DNA of 57,408 nt from Paracoccus wurundjeri (GTDB lineage Bacteria > Pseudomonadota > Alphaproteobacteria > Rhodobacterales > Rhodobacteraceae), in contig NZ_JAUUTZ010000027.1 of the NCBI RefSeq assembly GCF_030678915.1, forward strand, positions 1 through 57,408, in the 5' to 3' direction. Shown here one piece after another: positions 34,189 through 43,148 of the stretch. Every line of letters starts with the position of its first letter. The stretch's first letter is position 1. The notes beneath the pieces are model-generated. The model did not search any database. It worked only from the letters and a program-made list of their open reading frames with translations, and had not been told where the DNA came from. A program made the position numbers and the translations under genes.

Positions 34189-34959
34189 TCATGATAGCCT
34201 GAAAAGATCAACGACACCGGCAATCACTAGTCTGGCGGCGACAAGCAACAGGATCGCGTCGAGGATGCGGCGGAACCATCTGTCGTCGAGCCGATTCAGC
34301 ACCATCCGGCCGGCCAGCGTCCCGGCGAAACCGCAGATCATCATTGCGGCTATGAACGGCAGCCAATCGGCAAAGGCAAAGCCCAGTAGTCCGAAAGTTA
34401 TGGTCTTGATGCCGTGCTGAACCGTCATCAGTGTTGCGTGGGTAGCGACGAAGCCATGTCGGGGCAGTTTCAGCGCCTTTGTATAGACCGCGACGAACAT
34501 GCCGGTCGCGCCGAAGAACATCGTCAGGAAGGACGAAAACGCGCCAACCAGAACGGGCCAGTCACGAAGTTGCCGGGGCGGGCGGCCCAGCACTGACCAG
34601 ATGATGAACAACCCCACACCGGTTTGCACGAGCGCAGGCGGCAAGCCGATGACCAGCATTCCTCCGCTTGCCGCACCAATGATCGAACCCAGGACAAAGG
34701 TCGGAATGGCTGGCCAGTGAACATGCTTCAGAGTCAGCGCGGCGCGGCCCAGATTCGAGCCGGCCTGGATAACGCCATGCGCGGGGATCAACGCAGCCGG
34801 AGGAACCAACGAGGCCATGATAGCCAACAGAACCGCACCGCCACCAAGTCCGAATGCCACAGTGATAAACGACGCCACGAAGCTCGCTGCCAGCAGCGCA
34901 GCCATTGCGAGTTCGCCGACCCCTGATGGTGCCAGTATCTGTAGAAACGTTTGGATCAC
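34189..34959 (-). CDS. TauE/SafE family sulfite/anion exporter
   Basis: The 256-residue protein has seven to eight hydrophobic spans and the TauE/SafE pattern: FGLGGGAVLLAIMASLVPPAALIPAHGVIQAGSN in the first repeat and a second half with FFGATGMFVAVYTKAL. The family is linked to export of sulfite or sulfur-containing organic anions. It is monocistronic, with no sulfonate catabolic gene nearby, so its substrate is open. Confidence 0.87.
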   Translation of the reverse strand: MIQTFLQILAPSGVGELAMAALLAASFVASFITVAFGLGGGAVLLAIMASLVPPAALIPAHGVIQAGSNLGRAALTLKHVHWPAIPTFVLGSIIGAASGGMLVIGLPPALVQTGVGLFIIWSVLGRPPRQLRDWPVLVGAFSSFLTMFFGATGMFVAVYTKALKLPRHGFVATHATLMTVQHGIKTITFGLLGFAFADWLPFIAAMMICGFAGTLAGRMVLNRLDDRWFRRILDAILLLVAARLVIAGVVDLFRLS

Positions 34960-35406
34960 GGCTTTGTCTCCGGTCTTGAGATTGCGCTAGCCTGTTTCGC
35001 CAGAAACTCGGCGGTAAAAGACGGTCGGGATGAGCGGAAGGTTTGATTATCGCGTTTGTTTCGTTTGCTCCGCAAGTGCAGAGGATCGGGTGCTGCCCTT
35101 TCACGACATTCGGCTATGGCGCTGCATTGCTTTCACTCCATCTGCGAGATTCAGCAGCCGTTTTCTCCGAAGCAGACTTTCAACTGCCGATATGGCGCAT
35201 CAGGATGCTGTAGGCTGCGCAGCGGGCCGCAATGTACAGAAAGCAATTCGCTAAAAGTGCGAGCACCGTTGATGTAAGCAGCGTCAGCCGGCATTCGGGC
35301 GGTTTGTGACTGCTGTAGGTACTGCACAGCGGTTACTTGCAACTATGGAGATGCGGAAAAAGGCGCGTATCCATACCTGCCTCTCGCATGGTTCTTTTGG
35401 GCAAGA
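34960..35406. other. Intergenic stretch with no recognisable gene
   Basis: About 450 bases between the TauE gene and the end of the TTT operon. Short frames on both strands lack start signals and family likeness. The text around 35150-35230 is of a type common in alphaproteobacterial intergenic DNA and shows no clear inverted repeat. Confidence 0.4.
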
Positions 35407-36267
35407 TCATCTGAAGGTATTGGTCAGTGTTCCCAGTCCCGTTATGCCCATTTCGACTATGTCACCCGACTGAAGAAACTTGGGCGGGTTGAACCCGATG
35501 CCAACGCCAGCCGGTGTCCCGGTCGCGATAATGTCTCCCGGCATAAGCGTCAGCCCTGCCGAGATCGTGGCGACCAGGCTGGGAATGCTGAAGATCAGGT
35601 CGCGGGTGTTTGCGTTCTGGCGTATTTCGCCGTTTACGCGTGTCTCGAGATCCAGGTTTTCCGGTTCTATCTCATCGGCGGTCACGGCCCAAGGTCCCAT
35701 CGGGCAGAACGTGTCCAGTGACTTGCCCAAGAACCATTGCTTGTGCTGCTTCTGACGGTCCCGGGCGGTCACATCGTTGATGATCGTATAGCCCCAGATA
35801 TGCTCATACGCCCGCTCGGCCGCGATGTTCTTGCCGCGCTTGCCGATGATCAGGGACAGTTCGATCTCGTAATCGACGGAATCGGTTATGTCGGCGTGCA
35901 GATCGACATCCTGTCCAGAGGCGATGACGGTTGAGGCAGGCTTGGTAAAGACGGCAGGAAATTCGTCGATTTCTGCACCTTTCTTCGCCCCCGCCTCGTA
36001 GCCGCTACCGGCAAATTCGCGGGCATGTTCCTGGTAGTTCTTGCCCACGCAGAAGATGTTGCGCCGCGGCCGCGGGATCGGAGCGAGAAGTTCGATATCG
36101 TCGATTGGAATCGCCTCGCCCTTGGGTTGAAGCGAGAATTTCAAGCTGTCGAATTGTTCGATGAGACCCACGAGATCACCACGGTAGCCGTCAAGGGCAC
36201 GAACCATGTCATCTTCGACCAGACCCAGAAGTTCTTCGCCGCCATCGCGGTAGCACACAAATTTCAT
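35407..36267 (-). CDS. Fumarylacetoacetate hydrolase (FAH) family protein
   Basis: This 286-residue protein has the FAH fold core: IFCVGKNYQEHAREF at 71-85, DYEIELSLIIGK with metal ligands Glu134 and Glu136, GYTIINDVTARDRQ with Asp165, and DIIATGTPAGVGIGF near the end. Members hydrolyse acylpyruvates or decarboxylate/hydrate 2-oxo acids with a divalent metal. A GGAAG site precedes the ATG. It is the last gene of a six-gene minus-strand operon with a TTT importer, so it likely cleaves a late intermediate of the imported compound. Confidence 0.9.
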   Translation of the reverse strand: MKFVCYRDGGEELLGLVEDDMVRALDGYRGDLVGLIEQFDSLKFSLQPKGEAIPIDDIELLAPIPRPRRNIFCVGKNYQEHAREFAGSGYEAGAKKGAEIDEFPAVFTKPASTVIASGQDVDLHADITDSVDYEIELSLIIGKRGKNIAAERAYEHIWGYTIINDVTARDRQKQHKQWFLGKSLDTFCPMGPWAVTADEIEPENLDLETRVNGEIRQNANTRDLIFSIPSLVATISAGLTLMPGDIIATGTPAGVGIGFNPPKFLQSGDIVEMGITGLGTLTNTFR

Positions 36268-36294
36268 TCTGTCTTCCTTTCTTGATACACCTTC

Positions 36295-37227
36295 TCAATG
36301 ATCTCCAGCTCGATACAACTGCTTGGGGCGCGTGTAGAACGCATGCAGGATCTGGTAGGCGATCATGAAATTCTTCTGCGCGAACGAAGCATGAGAAATA
36401 CCGGGCATCACCGCGAACTCCTTATCGGCGTTCGGCAGAAGTGCGAAGAAATCCAGCAGGTCTTCCATGCTGGCGATGCCGTCGTATTCACCGCGCATAA
36501 TTGCCACTGGCATGGCCAGCTTGGCCGGATCGACAAGCGGCAGGTTCGCACACATGTCGATATAGGTGCCGTTCGGCATGGAATCGTCCAGTTCCAGCAC
36601 CTGGTCGATGAATGGCTGGGCGAAATCGTCGTGGACTGTGCCGGGGTGGTCGCGGTTGAAGATCGACCACATGAATTCGGCATTCTGCGGGCGACGCGTG
36701 GTGCCGCGCCACTGGTCCAGCTTTGTCCGGCGCTGTTCCAGCGTAGGGCTTCCCTTACCGGTCCAGACCATGGCATCCAGCGCGACGCGGGCCACGCGGT
36801 CGGGATTACGCTGCGAAAACAGGGCAGCGCGTAACGCGCCCGACGAGATGCCATAAACCAAAAGCGATCCCTCAGCGCCCTGATCGGCGATATATTCGGC
36901 GGCGGCCAGCGCATCGTCGGCCCCGTCGCTGATCGTCGCCAGCACGTCGTCGCCCTTGTAGGACCGACCATAACCTCGACAGTCGAAGCACCAGGTGTCA
37001 AAGCCGCGGCTGGCGAACCAGTTCATTACCGAAGCGTAGGGTTTGCCCTCGACCTGAAGATCGAAGGTTGGCTGGCTGGCCATGGACGAGCCGTGGACGA
37101 ACAGGATGGTTCCGCGGGACGGACCGTCTAACACCCTGGGTTTCTGCCAGATGAACAGCTTCTGACCCTGCGACACAGACTCGTGGGCAATGCCCTCTAC
37201 GGCCTCGGCAGTATATAGCTCATCCAT
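36295..37227 (-). CDS. Alpha/beta hydrolase
   Basis: The 310-residue hydrolase has the oxyanion motif FVHGSSM at 43-49, CFDCRGYGRS at 80-89, nucleophile Ser128 in YGISSG (G-x-S-x-G), a probable acid in MRGEYDGIAS, and catalytic histidine in GISHASF. No signal peptide is seen. A perfect AAGGAGG ribosome binding site precedes the ATG. It probably hydrolyses an ester, lactone or C-C bond in the compound brought in by the TTT system of the same operon. Confidence 0.87.
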   Translation of the reverse strand: MDELYTAEAVEGIAHESVSQGQKLFIWQKPRVLDGPSRGTILFVHGSSMASQPTFDLQVEGKPYASVMNWFASRGFDTWCFDCRGYGRSYKGDDVLATISDGADDALAAAEYIADQGAEGSLLVYGISSGALRAALFSQRNPDRVARVALDAMVWTGKGSPTLEQRRTKLDQWRGTTRRPQNAEFMWSIFNRDHPGTVHDDFAQPFIDQVLELDDSMPNGTYIDMCANLPLVDPAKLAMPVAIMRGEYDGIASMEDLLDFFALLPNADKEFAVMPGISHASFAQKNFMIAYQILHAFYTRPKQLYRAGDH

Positions 37228-37283
37228 TTTGCCCTCCTTTTGAAATGAGTCGGCGTTGCGTGGGGGCTGTCGCCCGCCATGCG

Positions 37284-38576
37284 CTATTCGAATGTCAGGA
37301 TGCTGAGACCCCGGTTGCGATCCAGCAGATAGATGGTGCCGTCGTCGCCCACGGCCACGTCGTTGGATTGCGGGGCAGGTTCATCGCCCATGGGTTCGGG
37401 TACAAAATATCCCACCTCGACCGGCAGTTCCGGATCGGCAGCATCGATGATCCGCAGGCCTCCCGAAAACCACGCGGCATAGATCAGCGTGCCGTCCAGC
37501 CGTTCATGGAACTGATGCGCCCCAAACCGGCCCGGCGAGCGGCTGTAGGGTGAGGCGCTTTCATCCAGTGAGAAGATCGACAGCGGTTTCATGTTGCCGA
37601 GGTCGGTCACATCGAAGAGCCAAAGGAAACCGTGCAGGCGACCATGAAGGTGGTCGTGTTCTTCGTCGATGACGGCAGCGATCCGGCGGCCGCCTATCTG
37701 TTGTTCGAACGGCATGGCCGTGTGTGTCGGCTCCGGTACGGCGGGATGATAATCGTAGCTGCCAATTGTCTTCATCTGCGCCAGATCGCGGGCATCGATG
37801 ACCTGAAACCCGGCGTGCCAGACCGCGGCCCATAATTCGTCGCCGCATTTCATCGCATGATGAAGCCTGTGCCTGAGCCCGGTCCATGTCGGCCGTTCGC
37901 CGCCGGCGAGGTGCTGGCCGGGCAGCCACCAGCGACCGATCTCAACCGGTTGCGCTGGCTTGGTGATGTCATAGACAACCAGAATGTTGCCTTTGTAGCC
38001 ATCCATTTCAGTTGAGATATAGGCATGGCGTTCGTCAGCATCAAAGCGATGAACCCCGACGCCTCCGGTCCGTTGATGCGTCAAAAGCCGAGGGTTCGTG
38101 CGATCACTGATGTCCCAGAGCCTGAAGCCGCCGTCGTTATAGATCTGACCGGTCATGGTCCGCAGCCTTGCCATGTCCGCAGCTTCGGCTTCGATACGTA
38201 CCGCGATCTCTGCCTCGTCAGGGTCGCGGCCCAGTTCTTTTCGTAATGCCGCCTCGGCGCCGGGAATAGCATTGGCTCGGCGTTTGGCATGGCGGTCATT
38301 CTGTTCGACATTGGTGATCATCAGATCGCCGATCACACGCACTTTGTGGGTATGCGAACTGTCATCATCCAACATGATCCGCACCACAATGCGTGGACAG
38401 GCGCGATCGGTCACGTCGATGATCGTGGTGCCGTGAGGAGGCTTCATATGTCCGACAAACACATGATTACCCTGAACCACCACCTGGCCGCCGCCGGGAA
38501 TGTCCAGTGCTGCAATCTCGCGTACACGGTGGGCATGTGGCGGTCTGGCGCTGCGATTTTTGTTGGCGGAACTCAT
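37284..38576 (-). CDS. LVIVD-repeat beta-propeller protein
   Basis: The 430-residue protein consists of LVIVD-type repeats, such as TIIDVTDRACPRIVVR, GFRLWDISDRTNPRLLTH, LVVYDITKPAQPVEIGRWW, FQVIDARDLAQMKTIGSY, LWLFDVTDLGNMKPLS and LRIIDAADPELPVEVGYF, suggesting a seven- or eight-bladed propeller. ATG 38576 overlaps the tctA-like stop by four bases (ATGA) and is preferred; the frame extends to 38678 only as a shadow. No signal peptide appears at this start. His-rich segments (SSHTHKVRV, EEHDHLHGRLHG) could bind metal. Function is unknown; context suggests an enzyme or binding protein for the transported substrate. Confidence 0.78.
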   Translation of the reverse strand: MSSANKNRSARPPHAHRVREIAALDIPGGGQVVVQGNHVFVGHMKPPHGTTIIDVTDRACPRIVVRIMLDDDSSHTHKVRVIGDLMITNVEQNDRHAKRRANAIPGAEAALRKELGRDPDEAEIAVRIEAEAADMARLRTMTGQIYNDGGFRLWDISDRTNPRLLTHQRTGGVGVHRFDADERHAYISTEMDGYKGNILVVYDITKPAQPVEIGRWWLPGQHLAGGERPTWTGLRHRLHHAMKCGDELWAAVWHAGFQVIDARDLAQMKTIGSYDYHPAVPEPTHTAMPFEQQIGGRRIAAVIDEEHDHLHGRLHGFLWLFDVTDLGNMKPLSIFSLDESASPYSRSPGRFGAHQFHERLDGTLIYAAWFSGGLRIIDAADPELPVEVGYFVPEPMGDEPAPQSNDVAVGDDGTIYLLDRNRGLSILTFE

Positions 38577-40108
38577 GCATCCGGCCCCGCATGCGACTTT
38601 GGCGTCTGCCGTTCCAGCCAGGCGCGACGCCGCTGCATCAGCGGAGGCAGGGCAAGGGTCAGGATCAGCATGACCCAAAGGACATTGCCGATAGTCGACG
38701 AGAACATCACCATCGGATCGTTGCCTGAAATCCGCATCGCCAGCAGAAACGACCGTTCGATCAGTGGCCCGAGGATCACACCGATCAGGATCGCCGCGAC
38801 ATGATAGCCGGTCTTGCGCGCGATATAGCCGATTACCCCGAATGCGACCGCGACACCCATGTCAAAGATGAATCCGCGCGGGACGAACGCGCCGACCAGG
38901 GTAAAGGCCACAATGAAGGGCGCCAGATAAACCGTCGAGATCACGGTGATCCGCGACATGTAGCGGACCATTGGAAACATGAACGGGATCATCATGATAT
39001 AGGACACGGCCATCACCGCGATCACCCCATAGGCCAGCTGAGGCTGTTCGACGAAGAGACGCGGCCCAAAGGGAACACCGTGAAACTGCAGCACGATCAT
39101 CATCACCGCTGCCGTGCTGCCGCCCGGAACACCAATCGCGAGAAGCGGAACCAGCGTGCCTGTGGTGACGCCGTTGTTCGCGGATTCTGGCGCAATCACG
39201 CCCTGCGGGTGGCCCGTGCCGAATTTCTCGGGTGTTTTCGAGAAGAAGAGGCTTTGCTGATACGCCACGAAAGAGGCGATACTTGCCCCTGCACCCGGCA
39301 AGGCACCGATGATCAATCCCAGGATCGAAGTCCAGACGATCTGCCACCAATACGTAAAAGCATGAAAGACTTCTTTCGCGCTTTCTCGCCATGTCACGCG
39401 GCCTCTGGACTGACTTCCCTGTTTGACCAGGGTCGTTTCCTCGAGCATGACCAGCGCTTCTGAAATCGCGAAAAGCCCGATCAGTGCAGGAACCAGCGGC
39501 ACTCCGTCGAACAGTGCCAGAAAGCCGAAGGTGCCGCGGGGCGTGGCATAGATATGGTCCGCACCCATTGCGCCCAGCATCAACCCGAACGCCCCCGCAA
39601 TCAGACCCTTCAGCATGTCTTGCGCCGCAATAGAGGCAATCAGCGCAAGGCCGAACAGCATGACGACGACCATTTCGACACTGTGGATGTAATATCCGAC
39701 TTTCGAGAGCATCGGCAAAGCGAACAGCGTGACGATTGAACTGATGAGCCCGCCAAGTACTGATGCGACGAAACACAGTGCCAGTGCCTTTACCGCTTGG
39801 CCGTTCTTGGTCATCGGATAGCCGTCCAGCGTCGTCGCCGCCGCGCCGCCTGTGCCTGGAATGTTGACGAGGATCGCGGGGATGCCGCCGCCAAGATGCG
39901 ATGCACAATAAAGCGAAACCATGAAGGTCAGCGCCAATTCCACATTCAAAGCCAGTGTCAGGGGCAGCAGGATGATAATCGTGTTATGCGCTGCAAATCC
40001 GGGTACGGCACCCGCCACGAGACCGACCATGATCGCCGGGATCATGATCCACCACATGCTGAAGGCATGACCGAACAGACCTGAGACCGTAGCGAGATCG
40101 TATTCCAT
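38573..40108 (-). CDS. Tripartite tricarboxylate transporter, large permease TctA
   Basis: The 511-residue protein has 11-12 predicted spans and the TctA signatures: GLVAGAVPGFAAHNTIIILLPLT, GGGIPAILVNIPGTGGAAATTLDGYPM and GVPGGSTAAVMMIVLQFHG. It is the main permease of a tripartite tricarboxylate transporter, driving uptake of a carboxylate with the ion gradient. The ATG overlaps the upstream tctB-type stop (TGATG). Confidence 0.94.
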   Translation of the reverse strand: MEYDLATVSGLFGHAFSMWWIMIPAIMVGLVAGAVPGFAAHNTIIILLPLTLALNVELALTFMVSLYCASHLGGGIPAILVNIPGTGGAAATTLDGYPMTKNGQAVKALALCFVASVLGGLISSIVTLFALPMLSKVGYYIHSVEMVVVMLFGLALIASIAAQDMLKGLIAGAFGLMLGAMGADHIYATPRGTFGFLALFDGVPLVPALIGLFAISEALVMLEETTLVKQGSQSRGRVTWRESAKEVFHAFTYWWQIVWTSILGLIIGALPGAGASIASFVAYQQSLFFSKTPEKFGTGHPQGVIAPESANNGVTTGTLVPLLAIGVPGGSTAAVMMIVLQFHGVPFGPRLFVEQPQLAYGVIAVMAVSYIMMIPFMFPMVRYMSRITVISTVYLAPFIVAFTLVGAFVPRGFIFDMGVAVAFGVIGYIARKTGYHVAAILIGVILGPLIERSFLLAMRISGNDPMVMFSSTIGNVLWVMLILTLALPPLMQRRRAWLERQTPKSHAGPDA

Positions 40109-40605
40109 CAGATCAGCGCCTCAACCAGAAGCTCGAACGGGCCTTTGGGAAAATGCGTGCCCAAAAGAAAGATGAAAAAGAACCACCCGACCAATCCGCC
40201 GACGGCGGCAATCTGGACTGCACGCCAGAACGGGCGCACCCCAAGGGCGATAAATGAAGAAGCCAGAAAGCTGAATGTGGTCAGGGTGAAGCCCAGCCAA
40301 GGCACCAGCACAAGCGCCGCCAGCATGAGACAAAAGAACACGGAGCGGTTTCGCCGGGATTCACGTGGCCCGAACAAATCACCGAAACCCATTGAATAAC
40401 GGCCGCTGGCGAGGCCGCGCAGCACGCGGATCAGGTAGATGGTCACCAGCAAAAGAAGCAATCCTGCCAGCATGATGCCACTGAACTGCGCCTCGGCCGG
40501 GAAATCCCAGACCGACCAGACATAGTAAAGGGCATAGAGCGCGGCACAAACTGGCAGTATAAGGTCGGCACCGACCGGTTTCGAGGCGGCCTGTTTCTCG
40601 GTCAT
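40108..40605 (-). CDS. Tripartite tricarboxylate transporter, small permease TctB
   Basis: The 165-residue, four-span protein (ALYALYYVWSVWDFPAEAQF, GIMLAGLLLLLVTIYLIRVL, FFCLMLAALVLVPWLGFTLT, LVGWFFFIFLLGTHFP) sits between TctC and TctA genes, as in all TTT operons. It forms the membrane complex with the large permease. The gene overlaps the next gene by one base. Confidence 0.88.
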   Translation of the reverse strand: MTEKQAASKPVGADLILPVCAALYALYYVWSVWDFPAEAQFSGIMLAGLLLLLVTIYLIRVLRGLASGRYSMGFGDLFGPRESRRNRSVFFCLMLAALVLVPWLGFTLTTFSFLASSFIALGVRPFWRAVQIAAVGGLVGWFFFIFLLGTHFPKGPFELLVEALI

Positions 40606-40690
40606 CGAATTGCCCTCATGTGATGCCAGACAAGAAAGATGAAAAGGTACGGAACAGCCGTTTGAAAAAATCAGTTCCGCAGTTCAGCGA

Positions 40691-41689
40691 TCATTCGCCG
40701 GTCAGAAGGTCACGGTATTTGGTCGCCAGTTCGGCCGTCGCTGCTGCTTCGGCCATCGCCGCTTCCTGGTCGCCCGGATCAATGAATTCGACCGGAACGC
40801 CAGCTGCCGCGACCGCGGCGACGTAGTCAGGATCGACCAGCGTTTCGCGGATGGTTTTCTTCAGCAGTTCGACCCGTTCGGGATATTCTTCGAGGACCGA
40901 AGCCTGAACGGCAAAGGCGCGTGAACTGGTCAATGCCGGCAAATCGGTTCCGGCGGCTTCGTTCACGGTCGGTGCATTGCCAGTCTGGTCCGGCACCGGA
41001 TTCTCGTCTGCGAAAATGCCAAGAACGCGGGCCTCCGGTCCTAAGGTGATCGGATTGGCGAGCGGTAACGCAGAAGCATCGACCTCGCCTGTGATTGCGG
41101 CCATGGCAGTCGGATTGCCGCCGCCATACGGGATCAGGTTAAATTCTGCGCCGGTCGCCTCGCCCAGCGCCAGCATCCCAATCGAGGCTGGATGCGGCAA
41201 TCGGCTGACAGAAATCGTCACCGGCCGTTCCTTCGCCTCTTCGATCAACTGTTGCAGTGTCTCGAACTTGGAATTTGCGCCAACCCATATCGCCATCGGC
41301 TCGGTGCTTGTCTTCTGAATATATACCAGGTCCTCGCCGATCGTGATCGGCACGTCCTGAAGCTCCAGCATTATGACTTCGGGGCCAATGTTGCTGAACA
41401 TCAGATGGGTCCCGTCGGCCTTGCTCTTCATGAAGAATTCATAGCCTACCTGTCCCGCCGCGCCGGGGTAATAGCTGAATTCGGAGTTGCGCTCCAAATA
41501 TTTGGCCCAGACTTTGGTAATCGCGCGCGCATCCCTGTCGGCACCCCCGCCTTCGCCAGTCGGGATCGTGATAGAGATGTTGCTATCGGGATAATCCGCA
41601 TCCTGCGCCAATGCGGGCACGCTCGGGTAAGTGGCAAGCGCCATTGCCGCGATGGCGGTGAAGCCTGCATTTCTGACGAAATTCTTCAT
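40691..41689 (-). CDS. Tripartite tricarboxylate transporter, solute-binding protein TctC
   Basis: The 332-residue protein has a signal peptide (MKNFVRNAGFTAIAAMALAT, cleaved after VPALA) and a Bug/TctC fold: ISITIPTGEGGGADRDARAI, ATGAEFNLIPYGGGNPTAMAAITGEVDASAL and the C-terminal EFIDPGDQEAAMAE. The Asp residues that contact carboxylates are in the usual loops. It binds the substrate in the periplasm and is the first gene of the operon, 117 bases from the divergent GntR gene. Confidence 0.92.
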   Translation of the reverse strand: MKNFVRNAGFTAIAAMALATYPSVPALAQDADYPDSNISITIPTGEGGGADRDARAITKVWAKYLERNSEFSYYPGAAGQVGYEFFMKSKADGTHLMFSNIGPEVIMLELQDVPITIGEDLVYIQKTSTEPMAIWVGANSKFETLQQLIEEAKERPVTISVSRLPHPASIGMLALGEATGAEFNLIPYGGGNPTAMAAITGEVDASALPLANPITLGPEARVLGIFADENPVPDQTGNAPTVNEAAGTDLPALTSSRAFAVQASVLEEYPERVELLKKTIRETLVDPDYVAAVAAAGVPVEFIDPGDQEAAMAEAAATAELATKYRDLLTGE

Positions 41690-41723
41690 GTCCGATTCTC
41701 CTCCCCAGGTCGGATATGATCAC

Positions 41724-41805
41724 TTGGTCTGGTTGACCAATTTTGAACCAATCTTTATGCATAGCTCAATATTAGTCAACCAAAATTCCAGATTGGTCAA
41801 CCAAT
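41724..41805. promoter_or_regulatory. Cluster of GntR operator-like palindromes
   Basis: Three TGGT/ACCA dyads lie in the gap between the divergent tctC-type and gntR genes: TGGT-TG-ACCA at 41730-41739 (within the larger TTGGTC-N5-GACCAA at 41724-41740), an imperfect TTAGTCAACCAA at 41772-41783, and ATTGGT-CA-ACCAAT at 41792-41805. The last ends one base before the gntR ATG and so occupies the place of its ribosome binding site. Shape and half-sites fit FadR-type regulators such as PdhR, though with a shorter spacer. Confidence 0.65.
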
Positions 41806-41806
41806 T

Positions 41807-42469
41807 ATGCCGATAAACACTTCTGACCGTGCAATTGACGCATTGAGCGAACTCATCAAGTCAGAGGAATTCGCGCCCGGATCGCGGCTTCCGACCGAGC
41901 GCGAACTGTCAGCAAGGCTGCAAGTCAACCGTGCAACGATTCGCAAGGCGCTTGCCCGTCTGGAATACGAAGGGCGCATCACACGGCATGTCGGGCGCGG
42001 AACTTTCGTGGCCGAGATGGCGGCACTGCCGCAGGATATCGCCGCGGCGTCCTCTCCCATCGAATTGATGGATGCGCGGCTGCTGATCGAGCCGGTCATC
42101 GCGCGCGAAGCTGCCCTCCGGGCGCGGGTGCCCGATCTTGAGCAGATGCAGAAACTGTTGGATCTTTTCGAACGCGCCGATGACTATAGCGAATTCGAGA
42201 AATGGGATATCCAGTTCCATCGCGCTGTTGCTCGTGCGACGCAGAATTCGATCTTTGCCAGCATCGACGAAATGCTGCGCAATCTGCGTAGTACTCCTGA
42301 ATGGGACAAGTTCAAGCGTGGCTCGTTCTCTGCTGCCACGCGAGAGCTCTATCGCCACGAGCACCGCCTCATTCTGGCGGCCCTGTCCGAGCGTGATGCG
42401 ATCGCCGCCGGTAAAGCGATGGAGATGCATATCCGCTCAATTCATGACCGGCTGACCCGTTTTGGGTGA
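41807..42469 (+). CDS. GntR family regulator, FadR subfamily (FCD domain)
   Basis: The 220-residue regulator has a winged-helix N-terminus (FAPGSRLPTERELSARLQVN and RATIRKALARLEYEGRIT) and an FCD ligand domain with ARLLIEPVIAREAALRA, FHRAVARATQN and a late histidine in HEHRLILAALSERD. It most likely represses the divergent TTT operon and itself. The ATG directly follows an operator palindrome with no Shine-Dalgarno, so translation may be leaderless or tightly blocked when the protein is bound. Confidence 0.88.
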   Translation: MPINTSDRAIDALSELIKSEEFAPGSRLPTERELSARLQVNRATIRKALARLEYEGRITRHVGRGTFVAEMAALPQDIAAASSPIELMDARLLIEPVIAREAALRARVPDLEQMQKLLDLFERADDYSEFEKWDIQFHRAVARATQNSIFASIDEMLRNLRSTPEWDKFKRGSFSAATRELYRHEHRLILAALSERDAIAAGKAMEMHIRSIHDRLTRFG

Positions 42470-43148
42470 ACCTATCATAGGCTGTCGAAGGAAATATGAT
42501 TTGCAAGGTAAAAAAGCAGCCTTGCCATAGTCGGGTATTCGGCTTTGGGTGTTGATTGATCATTGAATCTGAGGCCGGGTTCTTGATGTGCTGATGTTGA
42601 TAACTTCTATCATGAACACGACGGCAGCCTGTCCTCGCCGATGTTACGCAGGAATTTTTCCGCCCGCTGAGGTGGTATCCACTCCAATGTCCAGTTGATA
42701 AGTATAATCAATGTCCGGGAAGGACGGATGAAGCCGGACGGAAATCTGTCCGGGAACCTTTGACGTTATCTCGCGGAGCCGTCAGCCTGCCGTTGGCAAA
42801 AGAATTCGCACGCGTTCGAAACCTCGTACAATGGGTTCGCGAATTACGGCAGAAAGACCAAGAGGAAAGCGAGAGGCATTTTTCGGGATCGGATATCAAT
42901 CGGACAACAATGGGATCAGATAATACCCAGGCGGCCGACCCCTTTTTGATCCAGGGCAGCGACCGGGCCGGTGTTCGGACGAGAGATGTAAATCTCATTA
43001 GAGTCAGAGCGATATGTTCGGCTGTTGTATACATATTCCAGAATATTTCTGTGGAACCGTTGCCGCATGTGCATTTTTCCGATATTTGGGAATATAACGG
43101 TTCTGTGAAGGTATTTTGTCCTTATTTAATTGGAAGGTGGTTCATTTG
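42470..43148. other. Long leader region before the two-partner secretion operon
   Basis: About 680 bases with no convincing gene. A 129-codon plus-strand frame (42760-43149) has no recognised domain or ribosome binding site. The last 150 bases are AT-rich and probably hold the promoter of the following operon. They include the inverted repeat GAACCGTT (43054-43061) / AACGGTTC (43096-43103). Confidence 0.4.

Noticed and set aside
34072..34192. Plus-strand frame with EEEWQQRIADMSLDAGKDDY near the end of the TauE gene
   Set aside because: No start codon context or recognisable family, and it overlaps the TauE stop; too weak to call a gene.
43054..43103. Inverted repeat GAACCGTT/AACGGTTC with a 34-base gap upstream of the secretion operon
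   Set aside because: The gap is long, and no regulator is next to it; it may be chance, so it is only mentioned in the leader-region entry.
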